Shown in pieces: positions 32,199 to 39,975 of a stretch of 39,975 nucleotides of DNA. Positions within the stretch are counted from its first letter, which is position 1, and each line of letters begins with the position of its first letter. Source of the stretch: CBFIDE01 sp965661265. Lineage in GTDB: Bacteria > Bacteroidota > Bacteroidia > Flavobacteriales > Schleiferiaceae. Position numbers and translations under genes: made by a program. The DNA is taken from contig CBFIDE010000017.1 in NCBI GenBank assembly GCA_965661265.1, positions 1 through 39,975 on the forward strand, written 5' to 3'. A model generated the notes under the pieces. The model saw nothing but the letters and a program-made list of their open reading frames with translations, was not told where the DNA came from and did no database searches.

Positions 32199-34106
32199 AT
32201 GGGTAAAATTATAGGTATTGACCTTGGTACTACCAACTCATGCGTTGCAGTAATGGAAGGAAATGAAGCTGTTGTAATACCAAACAGTGAAGGAAAGAGA
32301 ACTACTCCATCTATCATTGCTTTTGTTGAAGGTGGTGAGCGTAAAGTTGGTGATCCAGCAAAACGTCAAGCTATTACTAATCCAACTAAAACTATATTTT
32401 CTATCAAGAGATTTATGGGTTCTACTTATAGCGATGTAAGCAAAGAAGCCGGTCGTGTTCCTTATCCTTTAGTGAAAGGAGAAAACGATACTCCTAGAGT
32501 TGAAATTGATGGAAGAAACTATACTCCACAAGAGCTGTCAGCTATGATTCTTCAAAAAATGAAGAAAACTGCTGAAGATTATCTTGGAGAATCAGTTACC
32601 GAAGCAGTAATTACAGTTCCAGCATATTTTAACGATAGCCAGCGTCAAGCGACAAAAGAAGCAGGTGAAATTGCAGGTTTAAAGGTTAGAAGAATTATCA
32701 ACGAACCAACTGCTGCATCACTGGCTTATGGAATTGATAAAAAAGGTACTGACCAAAAAATAGTTGTATTTGACTGTGGTGGTGGTACTCATGACGTTTC
32801 AGTACTTGAATTAGGTGACGGTGTATTTGAAGTAAGAAGCACAGATGGTGATACTCACCTTGGTGGTGATGACTTTGATCAAAAAGTAATTGATTGGTTG
32901 GCTGATGAATTTAAGTCTGAAGAAGACATTGACCTTACTAAAGATCCAATGGCACTGCAGAGATTAAAGGAAGCTGCTGAAAAAGCAAAAATTGAATTAT
33001 CTAGTTCTGCTAGTACAGAAATTAATTTACCTTATATCACTGCAACAGCTAGCGGACCTAAGCACTTAGTACGTACTTTATCTAAAGCTAAGTTTGAGCA
33101 ATTAGTTGACGACTTAGTAAAAAGAACTATTGAGCCATGCCGCACAGCCCTTAAAGGCGCTGGACTAAGTGTAGGTGATATAGATGAAATCATCTTAGTA
33201 GGTGGATCAACTAGAATTCCTGCGGTTCAAAGTGCAGTAAAAGAATTCTTTGGAAAAGAGCCGTCTAAAGGAGTAAACCCTGATGAAGTTGTAGCCTTAG
33301 GAGCGGCAATTCAAGGTGGTGTACTTTCTGGCGATGTTAAGGATGTTCTTCTTTTAGATGTTACTCCGCTTTCATTAGGAATTGAAACTATGGGAGGAGT
33401 ATTAACAAAGTTAATCGAAGCAAACACTACAATTCCGACTAAAAAGTCTGAGGTATTCTCAACTGCTGCGGATAATCAACCGGCTGTTGAAATACATGTT
33501 CTTCAAGGAGAACGTTCAATGGCAGCTGATAATAAAACAATTGGTAAATTCCATTTAGGAGATATTCCACCTGCACCAAGAGGAGTCCCTCAGATTGAGG
33601 TTTCTTTTGATATTGATGCAAATGGTATTATCAATGTAAGTGCTAAAGATAAAGCGACAGGAAAAGAGCAAAGTGTTCGTATCGAAGCTTCTTCTGGTCT
33701 TTCTAAGGAGGAAATTGAGAAAATGAAGAATGAAGCAGAAGCCAATGCTGATGCTGATAAGGCTGCTAAGGAAAAAGTAGACAAAATCAATGGTGCAGAC
33801 AGTATGGTTTTCCAAACTGAAAAGCAATTGAAAGAATTTGGAGATAAGCTTTCTGATGAAAAGAAGAAGCCTATTGAGGAGAGTCTAGTTGAACTTAAGG
33901 CAGCTCACGCTAGTCAAGATATTGCTCAGATTGATGCAGCAATGGATAAAATCAATGAAACATGGAAAAATGCATCTGAAGAAATGTATAAGGCTCAAGA
34001 AGCTAGCCAAGGAGCTCCAGAAGGAGAAGCCGGTCAGCAAACTGAACCTACAGATGGCGCAGATGATGTAACCGATGTGGAATACGAAGAAGTAGAAGAG
34101 AAATAA
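32199..34106 (+). CDS. dnaK: Molecular chaperone DnaK (Hsp70)
   Basis: DnaK of 635 residues. The ATPase domain (about 1-380) begins IIGIDLGTTNSCVAVMEG, with INEPTAASLAYG and VGGSTRIPAVQ. The substrate-binding domain (about 385-505) starts DVLLLDVTPLSLGIETMGG, and a helical lid leads to an acidic tail (DVTDVEYEEVEEK). In the phosphate-2 loop the usual FDLGGGTFD reads FDCGGGTHD (C193, H198), an unusual pair of changes; the threonine next to the glycines is kept. It stands alone between two strong terminators; dnaJ and grpE are not adjacent. I see no CIRCE element and no clear consensus promoter in the 72 bases between the upstream terminator and the ATG. Confidence 0.98.
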   Translation: MGKIIGIDLGTTNSCVAVMEGNEAVVIPNSEGKRTTPSIIAFVEGGERKVGDPAKRQAITNPTKTIFSIKRFMGSTYSDVSKEAGRVPYPLVKGENDTPRVEIDGRNYTPQELSAMILQKMKKTAEDYLGESVTEAVITVPAYFNDSQRQATKEAGEIAGLKVRRIINEPTAASLAYGIDKKGTDQKIVVFDCGGGTHDVSVLELGDGVFEVRSTDGDTHLGGDDFDQKVIDWLADEFKSEEDIDLTKDPMALQRLKEAAEKAKIELSSSASTEINLPYITATASGPKHLVRTLSKAKFEQLVDDLVKRTIEPCRTALKGAGLSVGDIDEIILVGGSTRIPAVQSAVKEFFGKEPSKGVNPDEVVALGAAIQGGVLSGDVKDVLLLDVTPLSLGIETMGGVLTKLIEANTTIPTKKSEVFSTAADNQPAVEIHVLQGERSMAADNKTIGKFHLGDIPPAPRGVPQIEVSFDIDANGIINVSAKDKATGKEQSVRIEASSGLSKEEIEKMKNEAEANADADKAAKEKVDKINGADSMVFQTEKQLKEFGDKLSDEKKKPIEESLVELKAAHASQDIAQIDAAMDKINETWKNASEEMYKAQEASQGAPEGEAGQQTEPTDGADDVTDVEYEEVEEK

Positions 34107-34126
34107 TAAAGTGTCTATTCTTTTGT

Positions 34127-34160
34127 AAAAATCCTCGAGAATTCTCGGGGATTTTTTTTT
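34127..34160. terminator. Bidirectional terminator after dnaK
   Basis: AATCCTCGAG (34130-34139) pairs with CTCGGGGATT (34144-34153), one G-U pair, around AATT. A long T run follows on the plus strand and TTTTTACAAAAG on the minus strand, so it can end dnaK and the convergent oxidoreductase transcript. Confidence 0.9.
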
Positions 34161-35311
34161 TACATCATTTTCTGAACTGCCTTGTAAATGTACTTATTGC
34201 TTACGCATAAGCTGGCAAGTGCGAAAACTATTTTTGGTTTATTGGCGAAGGCCTTAGCTAAAATTGATTTGATTTTCATTTCCTTCCAAAAAGCATTATA
34301 AACCTGTGTAGAATACTCCTTTGTAATATCTTCAGAATAATCATTACTTTCTGTACATCGCATGACTTGCTCTGCGGCTAAACTTCCGCTCATTATAGCC
34401 TGCATGATGCCTTCACCATTAGATGGGTCCATTAAGTTAGCTGCATCACCACATAATAAGAATCGATCTCCACTTATTTTTAACTTGTGAGAGAAAAAAG
34501 GAAGGCCAAAACCCTCTACTTTAGAGCTCATATTGGCATTAGACAGTTTTGAATTTAATATTTTTGAAGATTTAATATAGTCTTCAAAAAGAACTTTCAA
34601 ATTTATTTTATGCTTTGAAATATAAGAGGACGTCATGCCTACTCCGACATTTGCTGTTGTTTCTGACAAAGGGAATAACCAAAAATACCCGGGCATAACA
34701 GTCTTATCTACATAGACTTCATTCGTATCAAGCTGGATATTTTCTACACCTTCAAAATAAGCTCTAACAGAGCCACCATAATTCTTCCTATCAATTTTAT
34801 AATTTGCAAAGCTTCTAGACACGATGGAGTGAGCTCCATCACAACCTAGTATCATAGGCGCTTTTATTTCTCTACCCTTCTTTGTAACTGCCCTAACACC
34901 GTTCTTTTCCTGACTTAATTTTGTAATGGGATCCGCTGAAAAAAAATGAATATTATCATGGCATAACACTTCCTCCAAAAGCAAATTATCAAAATCAACT
35001 CTTTTCATTGTTATACTCTCTAGATTCCAATGAAAGTGTAATTCCTCATTACCAATAAAAAAACTTGTTTTTCTATTCTTTGCGTTCTTTTGAGATCCTT
35101 GAAGTTTAGACTCTAAGCTTGGATTTACTTTATAAAGCTCCCTTAGCCCAAGAGCGGATACAAAATCACCACAAATCTTATCTCTTGGAAACGAATACTT
35201 ATCAATTAAGGCCACTTTAAGATCAGTTTTCCCTAGTTCCATTGCAGCTGTACATCCCGCTGGTCCTGCACCAGAAATAATGACATCAAAATCTTCTACA
35301 AACTCTTCCAC
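34160..35311 (-). CDS. FAD-dependent oxidoreductase, geranylgeranyl reductase family
   Basis: A 383-residue flavoprotein. The FAD dinucleotide fold begins DVIISGAGPAGCTAAMELG (about residues 9-27). KYSFPRDKICGDFVSALGL is the family's substrate-site block with the CGD. The second FAD motif is FLLCGDAANLMDPSNGEGIMQAI near residue 285. Members reduce isoprenoid double bonds or act as monooxygenase-like halogenase relatives. In non-photosynthetic Bacteroidota the substrate is unknown, with quinone side chains or carotenoid-type lipids as candidates. The start codon is GTG at 35311, as a stop lies in frame just upstream. It is divergent from tpx and convergent with dnaK across a shared terminator. 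Confidence 0.88.
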   Translation of the reverse strand: MEEFVEDFDVIISGAGPAGCTAAMELGKTDLKVALIDKYSFPRDKICGDFVSALGLRELYKVNPSLESKLQGSQKNAKNRKTSFFIGNEELHFHWNLESITMKRVDFDNLLLEEVLCHDNIHFFSADPITKLSQEKNGVRAVTKKGREIKAPMILGCDGAHSIVSRSFANYKIDRKNYGGSVRAYFEGVENIQLDTNEVYVDKTVMPGYFWLFPLSETTANVGVGMTSSYISKHKINLKVLFEDYIKSSKILNSKLSNANMSSKVEGFGLPFFSHKLKISGDRFLLCGDAANLMDPSNGEGIMQAIMSGSLAAEQVMRCTESNDYSEDITKEYSTQVYNAFWKEMKIKSILAKAFANKPKIVFALASLCVSNKYIYKAVQKMM

Positions 35312-35394
35312 AAACTCTGAAATTTCTACATTTACATCTGTTCAAATAAACGAACTTATTTACCATGAACTAGTTGAAATATAAAAAATAAACA

Positions 35395-35895
35395 ATGTCA
35401 GAAATTACTATCGGTGGAAACCCAATTCAAACAAACGGAACTATTCCGCAAAAGGGAGATCAACTCAAAGATTTTGTACTTAGCTCCAAAAGCTTTTCCG
35501 ATACTTCTTTGAAGGATTTTGAAGGAAAGAAAAAAGTATTAAATATTTTCCCGAGTGTTGATACTGCAGTATGCGCTCAGTCCATTAGAGTATTTAACGA
35601 AAAAGCATCATCTTTAGATAATACACTTGTCATTAATATCAGTAAGGATTTACCTGTTGCTCAAAATAGATTTTGCGCAGCTGAAGGTTTGGAAAATGTA
35701 GTGAACTTATCGGAATTTAAGGACAATAATTTTTCAAATGACTATGGGGTACAAATGCTTCAAGGACCACTTGCAGGATTAATGAGCCGTGTAGTAATTA
35801 TTGCAGATGAAAACAACAATATTATTTACTCTGAGCAAGTAGCAGAAGTAGGTCAAGAACCTAATTATGAGGCAGCACTTAGCAGTTTGAAATAA
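35395..35895 (+). CDS. tpx: Thiol peroxidase (atypical 2-Cys peroxiredoxin)
   Basis: Tpx of 166 residues, reducing lipid and alkyl hydroperoxides with thioredoxin as donor. The peroxidatic C60 sits in FPSVDTAVCAQSIRVFN and the resolving C94 in QNRFCAAEGL, the C60/C94-type pair forming an intrasubunit disulfide as known for Tpx. EITIGGNPIQTNGTIPQKGD at the N-terminus is family-typical. A thioredoxin gene lies about 1.4 kb downstream. The gene is divergent from the FAD oxidoreductase and is followed after 19 bases by a membrane protein gene, which may be in the same transcript. No peroxide operator could be recognised. Confidence 0.96.
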   Translation: MSEITIGGNPIQTNGTIPQKGDQLKDFVLSSKSFSDTSLKDFEGKKKVLNIFPSVDTAVCAQSIRVFNEKASSLDNTLVINISKDLPVAQNRFCAAEGLENVVNLSEFKDNNFSNDYGVQMLQGPLAGLMSRVVIIADENNNIIYSEQVAEVGQEPNYEAALSSLK

Positions 35896-35914
35896 TAAGT
35901 CTTATTTTGGTCTA

Positions 35915-37333
35915 ATGCTTATGGCCAGATCAGAAAAAATCTATGGTCGATACTTAGTAATTATACTTTGTATCGGCTTTCTTTTTATCCCTAATAGCTC
36001 TTATTTAGATTGGGGTGATGACTATGCGCAATATTTACAACAAGCAGATAATATAATTCAATTAGAAAAATTCGATTCCGGAACCTATCTATTTAATCCA
36101 GACTTTCAAAGAATCGGGCCGCTCTTCTACCCCTCTGGATATTCCTTTTCTCTAGCAGCAATCAAACTTGTTTTTACCGATTTTATTTGGGGAGCAAAAG
36201 TACTTAATTCATTTTTCCTTAGTCTTCTATTCTTTGTCACTTTTATATTACTCAAGCAGTCTAAAACTAATTGGATTTTAGCTTTATTAGCGGCCTTATT
36301 TCTGACTTTGAAGGTAGATAGCTTGAAAATGCAATCTGAGTTAATTTCAGACCTTGCCTTTAACTCCACGGCCTTATTATGCCTATACTATATTCAAAAG
36401 AATAATCTTTGGCTTGCTATTATTTCTGCGGCTGTAGCCTATAGCTTTAGAAGTGTGGGTCTTATTCTCATACTCCTAGGTACGATTCTTATTTTTATTG
36501 ATTTCAGGCAAAACAGAAAGCTAAGTAGGAGCTTGATTTACCTTCTAAGCCTAATAGTTATTGCAATTATTCCCAATTTAATCTCAGGCTACTATTCAAA
36601 TCCATACTCTTACCTAGATATTTTTAGCGATAATAGTCTGATGCATGTCCATAGAAGTACCTATTACAGCTGGTATTGGAAAAATATAAAAGACTTTTTC
36701 TTTGAATCAAATCAAAATGTATCCTATCTGCTAGTAGGAATCTTGGGAGTGGGGAGTATCTTCAGTTTTATAGAGTCCAAGTCATTTTGGAATCCACTGT
36801 TTCTCTTTCTCTACCTTCTGCTTATCGCGATTTACCCTTATTACGGCGGATATAGATTCATTCTTCTGCCAATGCTAATTATTGGCATTGAAGGAGTGAA
36901 AGGACTAATAATTTTTACTAATCACTTCAGCAGTAATCAGATAGCCCTATCCTTACTTTTTGCTTGTCTTTTATCCTTCAATTCTGAGCGCATTTATAAA
37001 AGCTTACAGTATAATTCGGAAGCCTTACCTGGACCTAGTCTTAGCACTTCAAATGAAGCCTTTATGTTTATTAAGGAGAATATCCACGATGATGATAGAA
37101 TCTGCTTTCTCAAACCTAGGGCATTGAGCTATTTCACAAAAAAACAGAGTTTTGCTACAGAGCCGTATATTTCTTTAAGAGAGTTTAAGGAGCAGCTAAA
37201 AAAAATGCACGCTACTCATTTAATGAAAAGCGTGCATTTAAATTATCCTGTCCTGGACAGTTTGATTGCAAAGGAGTCTGAACTGAATCTTATTTATTCA
37301 AACTATGATATCAATATCTATAAGATTAATTAA
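35915..37333 (+). CDS. Polytopic membrane protein, GT39/ArnT-like
   Basis: A 472-residue integral membrane protein with roughly 9-11 helices up to about residue 360 and a soluble C-terminal part. After the first helix comes a short loop with DWGDDYAQYLQQADNI, and FYPSGYSFSLAAI follows; acidic residues in this first periplasmic loop are a hallmark of GT-C glycosyltransferases of the PMT/ArnT group, which use polyprenyl-phosphate sugars. Overall resemblance is weak, so the assignment is tentative. The start may be ATG at 35915 or 35921. Its 3' end overlaps the convergent thioredoxin gene by 8 bases. Possible role in glycan or lipid decoration of the envelope. Confidence 0.72.
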   Translation: MLMARSEKIYGRYLVIILCIGFLFIPNSSYLDWGDDYAQYLQQADNIIQLEKFDSGTYLFNPDFQRIGPLFYPSGYSFSLAAIKLVFTDFIWGAKVLNSFFLSLLFFVTFILLKQSKTNWILALLAALFLTLKVDSLKMQSELISDLAFNSTALLCLYYIQKNNLWLAIISAAVAYSFRSVGLILILLGTILIFIDFRQNRKLSRSLIYLLSLIVIAIIPNLISGYYSNPYSYLDIFSDNSLMHVHRSTYYSWYWKNIKDFFFESNQNVSYLLVGILGVGSIFSFIESKSFWNPLFLFLYLLLIAIYPYYGGYRFILLPMLIIGIEGVKGLIIFTNHFSSNQIALSLLFACLLSFNSERIYKSLQYNSEALPGPSLSTSNEAFMFIKENIHDDDRICFLKPRALSYFTKKQSFATEPYISLREFKEQLKKMHATHLMKSVHLNYPVLDSLIAKESELNLIYSNYDINIYKIN

Positions 37334-37643
37334 GACCACCTAAAAGTTTACGTAAATACTCTTCTTTACTACTTGCAGATCCTTCAACTAATTGACCATC
37401 CTTAAAACTAGCTAAGAAAGGAAGGTTATCTACCCCACCCATTTTTCTGGTTTCAGGGTTTTTCTCTGCATCTACATCAATAAAAATCACATCAGAAAAT
37501 TCATCCTCATTACTTAGCCTTTTAAACTTAGGAGCAAATAATCTGCAGTTACCACACCAACTAGCTTGGTATTTCACTACTACTTTAGAATTTGAATTTA
37601 ATATATCCTGAAAATCTTGATCTGTTGCTATTTGTACGCTCAT
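37326..37643 (-). CDS. Thioredoxin family protein (WCGNC)
   Basis: A 105-residue single-domain thioredoxin fold, cytoplasmic since no signal peptide is present. The redox pair is C30/C33 in SWCGNCRLFAPKF; the usual CGPC reads CGNC, which should shift redox potential. The cis-proline is in DNLPFLASF, and VIFIDVDAEKNPETRKMGGV is the central strand region with the conserved D. A perfect -7 box lies 20-27 bases upstream. It may serve the nearby Tpx or peroxiredoxin as a reductant, but the changed motif leaves room for a more specialised partner. Confidence 0.92.
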   Translation of the reverse strand: MSVQIATDQDFQDILNSNSKVVVKYQASWCGNCRLFAPKFKRLSNEDEFSDVIFIDVDAEKNPETRKMGGVDNLPFLASFKDGQLVEGSASSKEEYLRKLLGGLN

Positions 37644-37662
37644 TGCTTTTTAATTTAGAATT

Positions 37663-37670
37663 CAAAGATA
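37663..37670 (-). promoter_or_regulatory. -7 promoter box of the thioredoxin gene
   Basis: The minus strand reads TATCTTTG, an exact match to TAnnTTTG, ending 19 bases before the ATG. No -33 TTG is seen at the expected spacing. Confidence 0.5.
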
Positions 37671-37713
37671 ATATATACACATTCGATTACATATATAATT
37701 CAATCAGAATTAT

Positions 37714-38604
37714 CTATTTAAAGTGAGTTTTGTATAAATCTCTAATTATTCCATCCGCCAATCCTTTCTTAGGAACCACAATTCTTTCAGAATTTGCCCA
37801 GTTCATAACTGAAATAAAAATCCTTAATGCATGGGTAATGACATCTGCTCTATCCGGATTGAAGTCAAACTTAATCATCCTATCCTCTGCACTAAACTTG
37901 GATAATAAAGTATAGGTATTTTCTAAAAAATCAATTCTTAATGGATGGCCTGCTTGCTTTCCTGAAAGCTTGAAAGTTCTATTAATATTGCCACCAGAGC
38001 CTACGGATAGTACATCATTTAAGCCTGCAGTATTTGTCTTGATCCAAAGTTTCATTTCATCCCAATGTTCCTTTTGAACCATATTGTTCAATAATCTAAT
38101 AGTACCTATTTTAAAGGACTTTGAACAGACTATCGTGGTTTTATGAAATAAAGTACACTCAGTTGATCCTCCGCCCACATCTACATATAGAAAGCTATCC
38201 TCCTGATCGCTCATATGCTGAACAAATTCGGCATTAAATATCATTCTAGCTTCCTCCGCTCCATCAATCAGCTCTATATTTACATCTGTTTCTTTTCGAA
38301 CTCTATTTATAACCTCCTCACCATTCAAAGCCTCCCTCAAGGCAGAGGTAGCGCATGCTCTATAAACTTCAACATTATGGACTTCCATAATCCTTCTATA
38401 AGCCTGCATTCCAGTAATTAACTTCTGAACAGTTTTTTTAGATATTTTCTCCTTCTTAAAAGAATCTGTTCCTAGTCTAATAGGCAATCTAGTCAGACTA
38501 GATTTCTTGTAAAATGTTGTTTTTTGATCTTTGAATACATTAGACACTAATAATCGTACTGAGTTAGATCCAATATCAATACCCGCTAATTTTCTTACTT
38601 TCAA
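37714..38604 (-). CDS. Ppx/GppA-family phosphatase
   Basis: A 296-residue member of the exopolyphosphatase/guanosine pentaphosphatase family with the actin-like ASKHA fold. LAGIDIGSNSVRLLVSNV at the start is phosphate loop 1, ACATSALREALNG and IELIDGAEEARMIF are conserved, and YVDVGGGSTECTLF is the second phosphate loop with the catalytic glutamate region. It is the short form without the C-terminal HD-like domain of E. coli Ppx. It acts on polyphosphate or pppGpp; which one cannot be told. Start is TTG at 38604, matching the family N-terminus. SixA-like phosphatase lies upstream on the same strand, 77 bases away. Confidence 0.9.
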   Translation of the reverse strand: MKVRKLAGIDIGSNSVRLLVSNVFKDQKTTFYKKSSLTRLPIRLGTDSFKKEKISKKTVQKLITGMQAYRRIMEVHNVEVYRACATSALREALNGEEVINRVRKETDVNIELIDGAEEARMIFNAEFVQHMSDQEDSFLYVDVGGGSTECTLFHKTTIVCSKSFKIGTIRLLNNMVQKEHWDEMKLWIKTNTAGLNDVLSVGSGGNINRTFKLSGKQAGHPLRIDFLENTYTLLSKFSAEDRMIKFDFNPDRADVITHALRIFISVMNWANSERIVVPKKGLADGIIRDLYKTHFK

Positions 38605-38681
38605 TCTATTTCTTTTATCTAAGTTGTTACGGCAAGTTCCGAAAAATCAGAAAGGCGCAATAAGAATCAATCAATATTTTA

Positions 38682-39173
38682 TCACTTTCTCATCTTTGGA
38701 TAATCAAAAAATAGAAGCTCGGCCGTATTACCACAATCCTGCCAAGAATCTACTTCAAAGCTTAAGCAGGCAATTCCAGAAGTTGGGACATTAGTTATAG
38801 TTCTTGAAACTCTTTTATTTACAAAGTTGGTAAGCGTAGGATTATGTCCAAAGATCATGACACTTGCAATTGAGTTATCTAAATTTTGAATATAACTTAA
38901 TATTTTACTTTCAGGACCTACGTAAATATCCTCAGAAATTTCTATGCCTGAGTAATTAATTCCAAGTGTTTTTGCAAAAATCATGGCTGTGTGTAGTGCC
39001 CGTGTTGCTGGGCTAGAAACTATCAAATCAGCTATAGCACCTTGATCTTTTAACCAAATAGAAGAGTTATGAGCATCGCGAATTCCTCTTCCTTTTATGG
39101 GGCGATCTAAATCCTCAAGAGTTTGATCTTTCCAAGATGATTTTGCATGGCGAACTAGATATACCTTTTTCAT
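38682..39173 (-). CDS. SixA-like phosphohistidine phosphatase
   Basis: A 163-residue histidine phosphatase of the SixA subgroup. The catalytic RHG-type motif is VRHAKSSW (R8, H9); SSPATRALHTAMIFA supplies the second arginine and MIFGHNPTLTNFVN the second histidine. In E. coli SixA removes phosphate from phosphohistidine in PTS-Ntr proteins, but Bacteroidota members are common without known targets. Length is typical. It lies between mazG (upstream) and ppx (downstream) on one strand, with gaps of 88 and 77 bases, so co-transcription is possible but not certain. Confidence 0.92.
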   Translation of the reverse strand: MKKVYLVRHAKSSWKDQTLEDLDRPIKGRGIRDAHNSSIWLKDQGAIADLIVSSPATRALHTAMIFAKTLGINYSGIEISEDIYVGPESKILSYIQNLDNSIASVMIFGHNPTLTNFVNKRVSRTITNVPTSGIACLSFEVDSWQDCGNTAELLFFDYPKMRK

Positions 39174-39261
39174 TTAGTTTATCAATAAGACTGAAAATTA
39201 CTAAATCTAGACTTCTGTTTACAAGAACTTTACTAATGGTAATCTTAACTTAACTTTGACA

Positions 39262-39975
39262 TTACTCTAGATCTTTGGCTTTATTCCAAAGCTTATCCAT
39301 TTCACTAAGTTTCATTTCTAACAAATCTTCACCCATCTTTTTGGCTTCAGACTCCATAAATTGGAATCTTTTTATGAATTTCTTATTGGTTCTTTCTAAA
39401 GCTGACTCTGGATCGATTTTAAGAAAACGACTAAGATTAATTACGCTAAAGAGAAGGTCACCCATTTCTTGTTCCGCTTTAAGCTGATTTTGATTTTCTA
39501 CCTCATCCTTAAACTCTTGCAACTCCTCCTCTAGCTTATTCCACACTTGAGCGGTATTGTCCCAATCAAAACCTGCACCTCTTGCTTTTTCTTGAATTCT
39601 TGTGGCCTTTATCATGGCTGGAAGTGATTTAGGAACTCCTTCTAAAACACTTTTCTTTCCTTCCTTTAACTTGAGCTTCTCCCAATTTTCCTTGACCTCA
39701 TCCTCACCAGAAACATTAGTGTCTCCGTATATATGTGGATGTCTATGAATAAGCTTGTCACAAATTGCGTTAAGCACTTCTTCAATATCAAACTCTTTCT
39801 TTTCTGAAGCAATTTTAGCATAGAATACCAGATGCAACATTAAATCACCAAGCTCTCCTTTAATCTGATCAAAATCATTATCAAGGATTGCGTCAGCTAA
39901 CTCATAGGGTTCTTCAATAGAGAGAGGCCTAAGCGTTTCTATGGTTTGCTTTTTATCCCAGGGACATTGCTCTCG
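39262..39975 (-). CDS. mazG: Nucleoside triphosphate pyrophosphohydrolase MazG (partial)
   Basis: The 3' part of mazG: 237 codons plus stop are in the window and the 5' end lies beyond it. The frame continues upstream of the internal ATG at 39840 through REQCPWDKKQTIETLRPL and EEPYELADAILDNDF, the unmistakable N-terminal MazG block, so that internal ATG is not the start. GELGDLMLHLVFYAKIA is the first metal-binding EExxE/D-type helix. A second MazG repeat follows: NKLEEELQEFKDEVENQ and EQEMGDLLFSVINLSRFL. The enzyme hydrolyses NTPs to NMP and PPi, acting in nucleotide-pool cleaning. Only about 20-25 residues should be missing at the N-terminus, judged from the family. Confidence 0.94.
   Translation of the reverse strand, partial: REQCPWDKKQTIETLRPLSIEEPYELADAILDNDFDQIKGELGDLMLHLVFYAKIASEKKEFDIEEVLNAICDKLIHRHPHIYGDTNVSGEDEVKENWEKLKLKEGKKSVLEGVPKSLPAMIKATRIQEKARGAGFDWDNTAQVWNKLEEELQEFKDEVENQNQLKAEQEMGDLLFSVINLSRFLKIDPESALERTNKKFIKRFQFMESEAKKMGEDLLEMKLSEMDKLWNKAKDLE

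Noticed and set aside
33439..33827. Minus-strand frames within dnaK
   Set aside because: They are antisense shadows of a strongly conserved gene with no start signals or recognisable protein.
39262..39840. A complete 192-residue MazG starting at 39840
   Set aside because: The frame stays open to the window end and encodes the conserved N-terminal MazG block, so the gene is longer and cut by the window.
1..39975. CRISPR array, insertion sequence or riboswitch
   Set aside because: No regularly spaced short repeats, transposase, terminal inverted repeats or known riboswitch folds were seen.

Overview
The window is AT-rich chromosomal DNA from a member of the Bacteroidota, most likely an aerobic marine or environmental Flavobacteriia or Cytophagia type. 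The clues are Bacteroidota-typical families (a GWxTD-domain protein, a fused branched-chain E1 alpha/beta, a GH3-plus-serine-hydrolase fusion, BshA, a SUI1/YciH factor, paired rhomboids after mutL), -7 promoter boxes of the TAnnTTTG type, little Shine-Dalgarno signal, and many TTG/GTG starts. I could not resolve the genus. It reads as core genome. I see no prophage, insertion sequence, CRISPR array, toxin-antitoxin locus or defence island.

Layout. 1-425: two 85-bp direct repeats, then tRNA-Ser(UGA) with its own terminator, and a 23-bp palindrome carrying back-to-back promoter boxes. 425-5185: a GWxTD protein, an LpxL-like acyltransferase overlapping a family 2 glycosyltransferase (envelope lipid/glycan work), aroQ (shikimate pathway) and xerD (chromosome dimer resolution). 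5182-8611: fused 2-oxoacid dehydrogenase E1 on the minus strand, then an Fe(II)/2-oxoglutarate-type oxygenase translationally coupled to a SUI1/eIF1-like factor. 8642-13353: minus-strand operon GH3/serine-hydrolase fusion, MORN-repeat protein, bshA (first committed step of bacillithiol). 13511-18356: plus-strand operon with a small tail-anchored protein, mutL, two rhomboid proteases and a membrane-anchored endonuclease/exonuclease/phosphatase protein.

18410-23177: 2-Cys peroxiredoxin alone with its own promoter and terminator, then a tight minus operon of sodium:solute symporter, TauE/SafE permease, SAM methyltransferase and ZIP metal transporter. 23351-27289: lipoprotein, THUMP-domain rRNA methyltransferase and priA. 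27282-28792: M48 metallopeptidase lipoprotein and YhhN membrane protein (minus). 28895-29341: Hsp20. 29388-30904: panB and an RluA-family pseudouridine synthase (minus). 31011-32069: a large putative surface lipoprotein. 32199-34106: dnaK between two strong terminators. 34160-37643: FAD oxidoreductase of the geranylgeranyl-reductase family, thiol peroxidase tpx, a polytopic GT39-like membrane protein and a thioredoxin. 37714-39975: Ppx/GppA phosphatase, SixA-like phosphohistidine phosphatase and a mazG cut by the window end.

Recurring themes are thiol/peroxide defence (bshA, AhpC-type peroxiredoxin, tpx, thioredoxin), protein quality control (dnaK, hsp20, M48, two rhomboids) and genome upkeep (mutL, priA, xerD, mazG). 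No stretch longer than about 300 bases lacks a gene or the repeat described. I found no convincing undescribed multi-gene system. The points most worth checking are the oxygenase-SUI1 coupling, the tRNA-side repeat, the palindromic divergent promoter and the eroded MutL nuclease motif.
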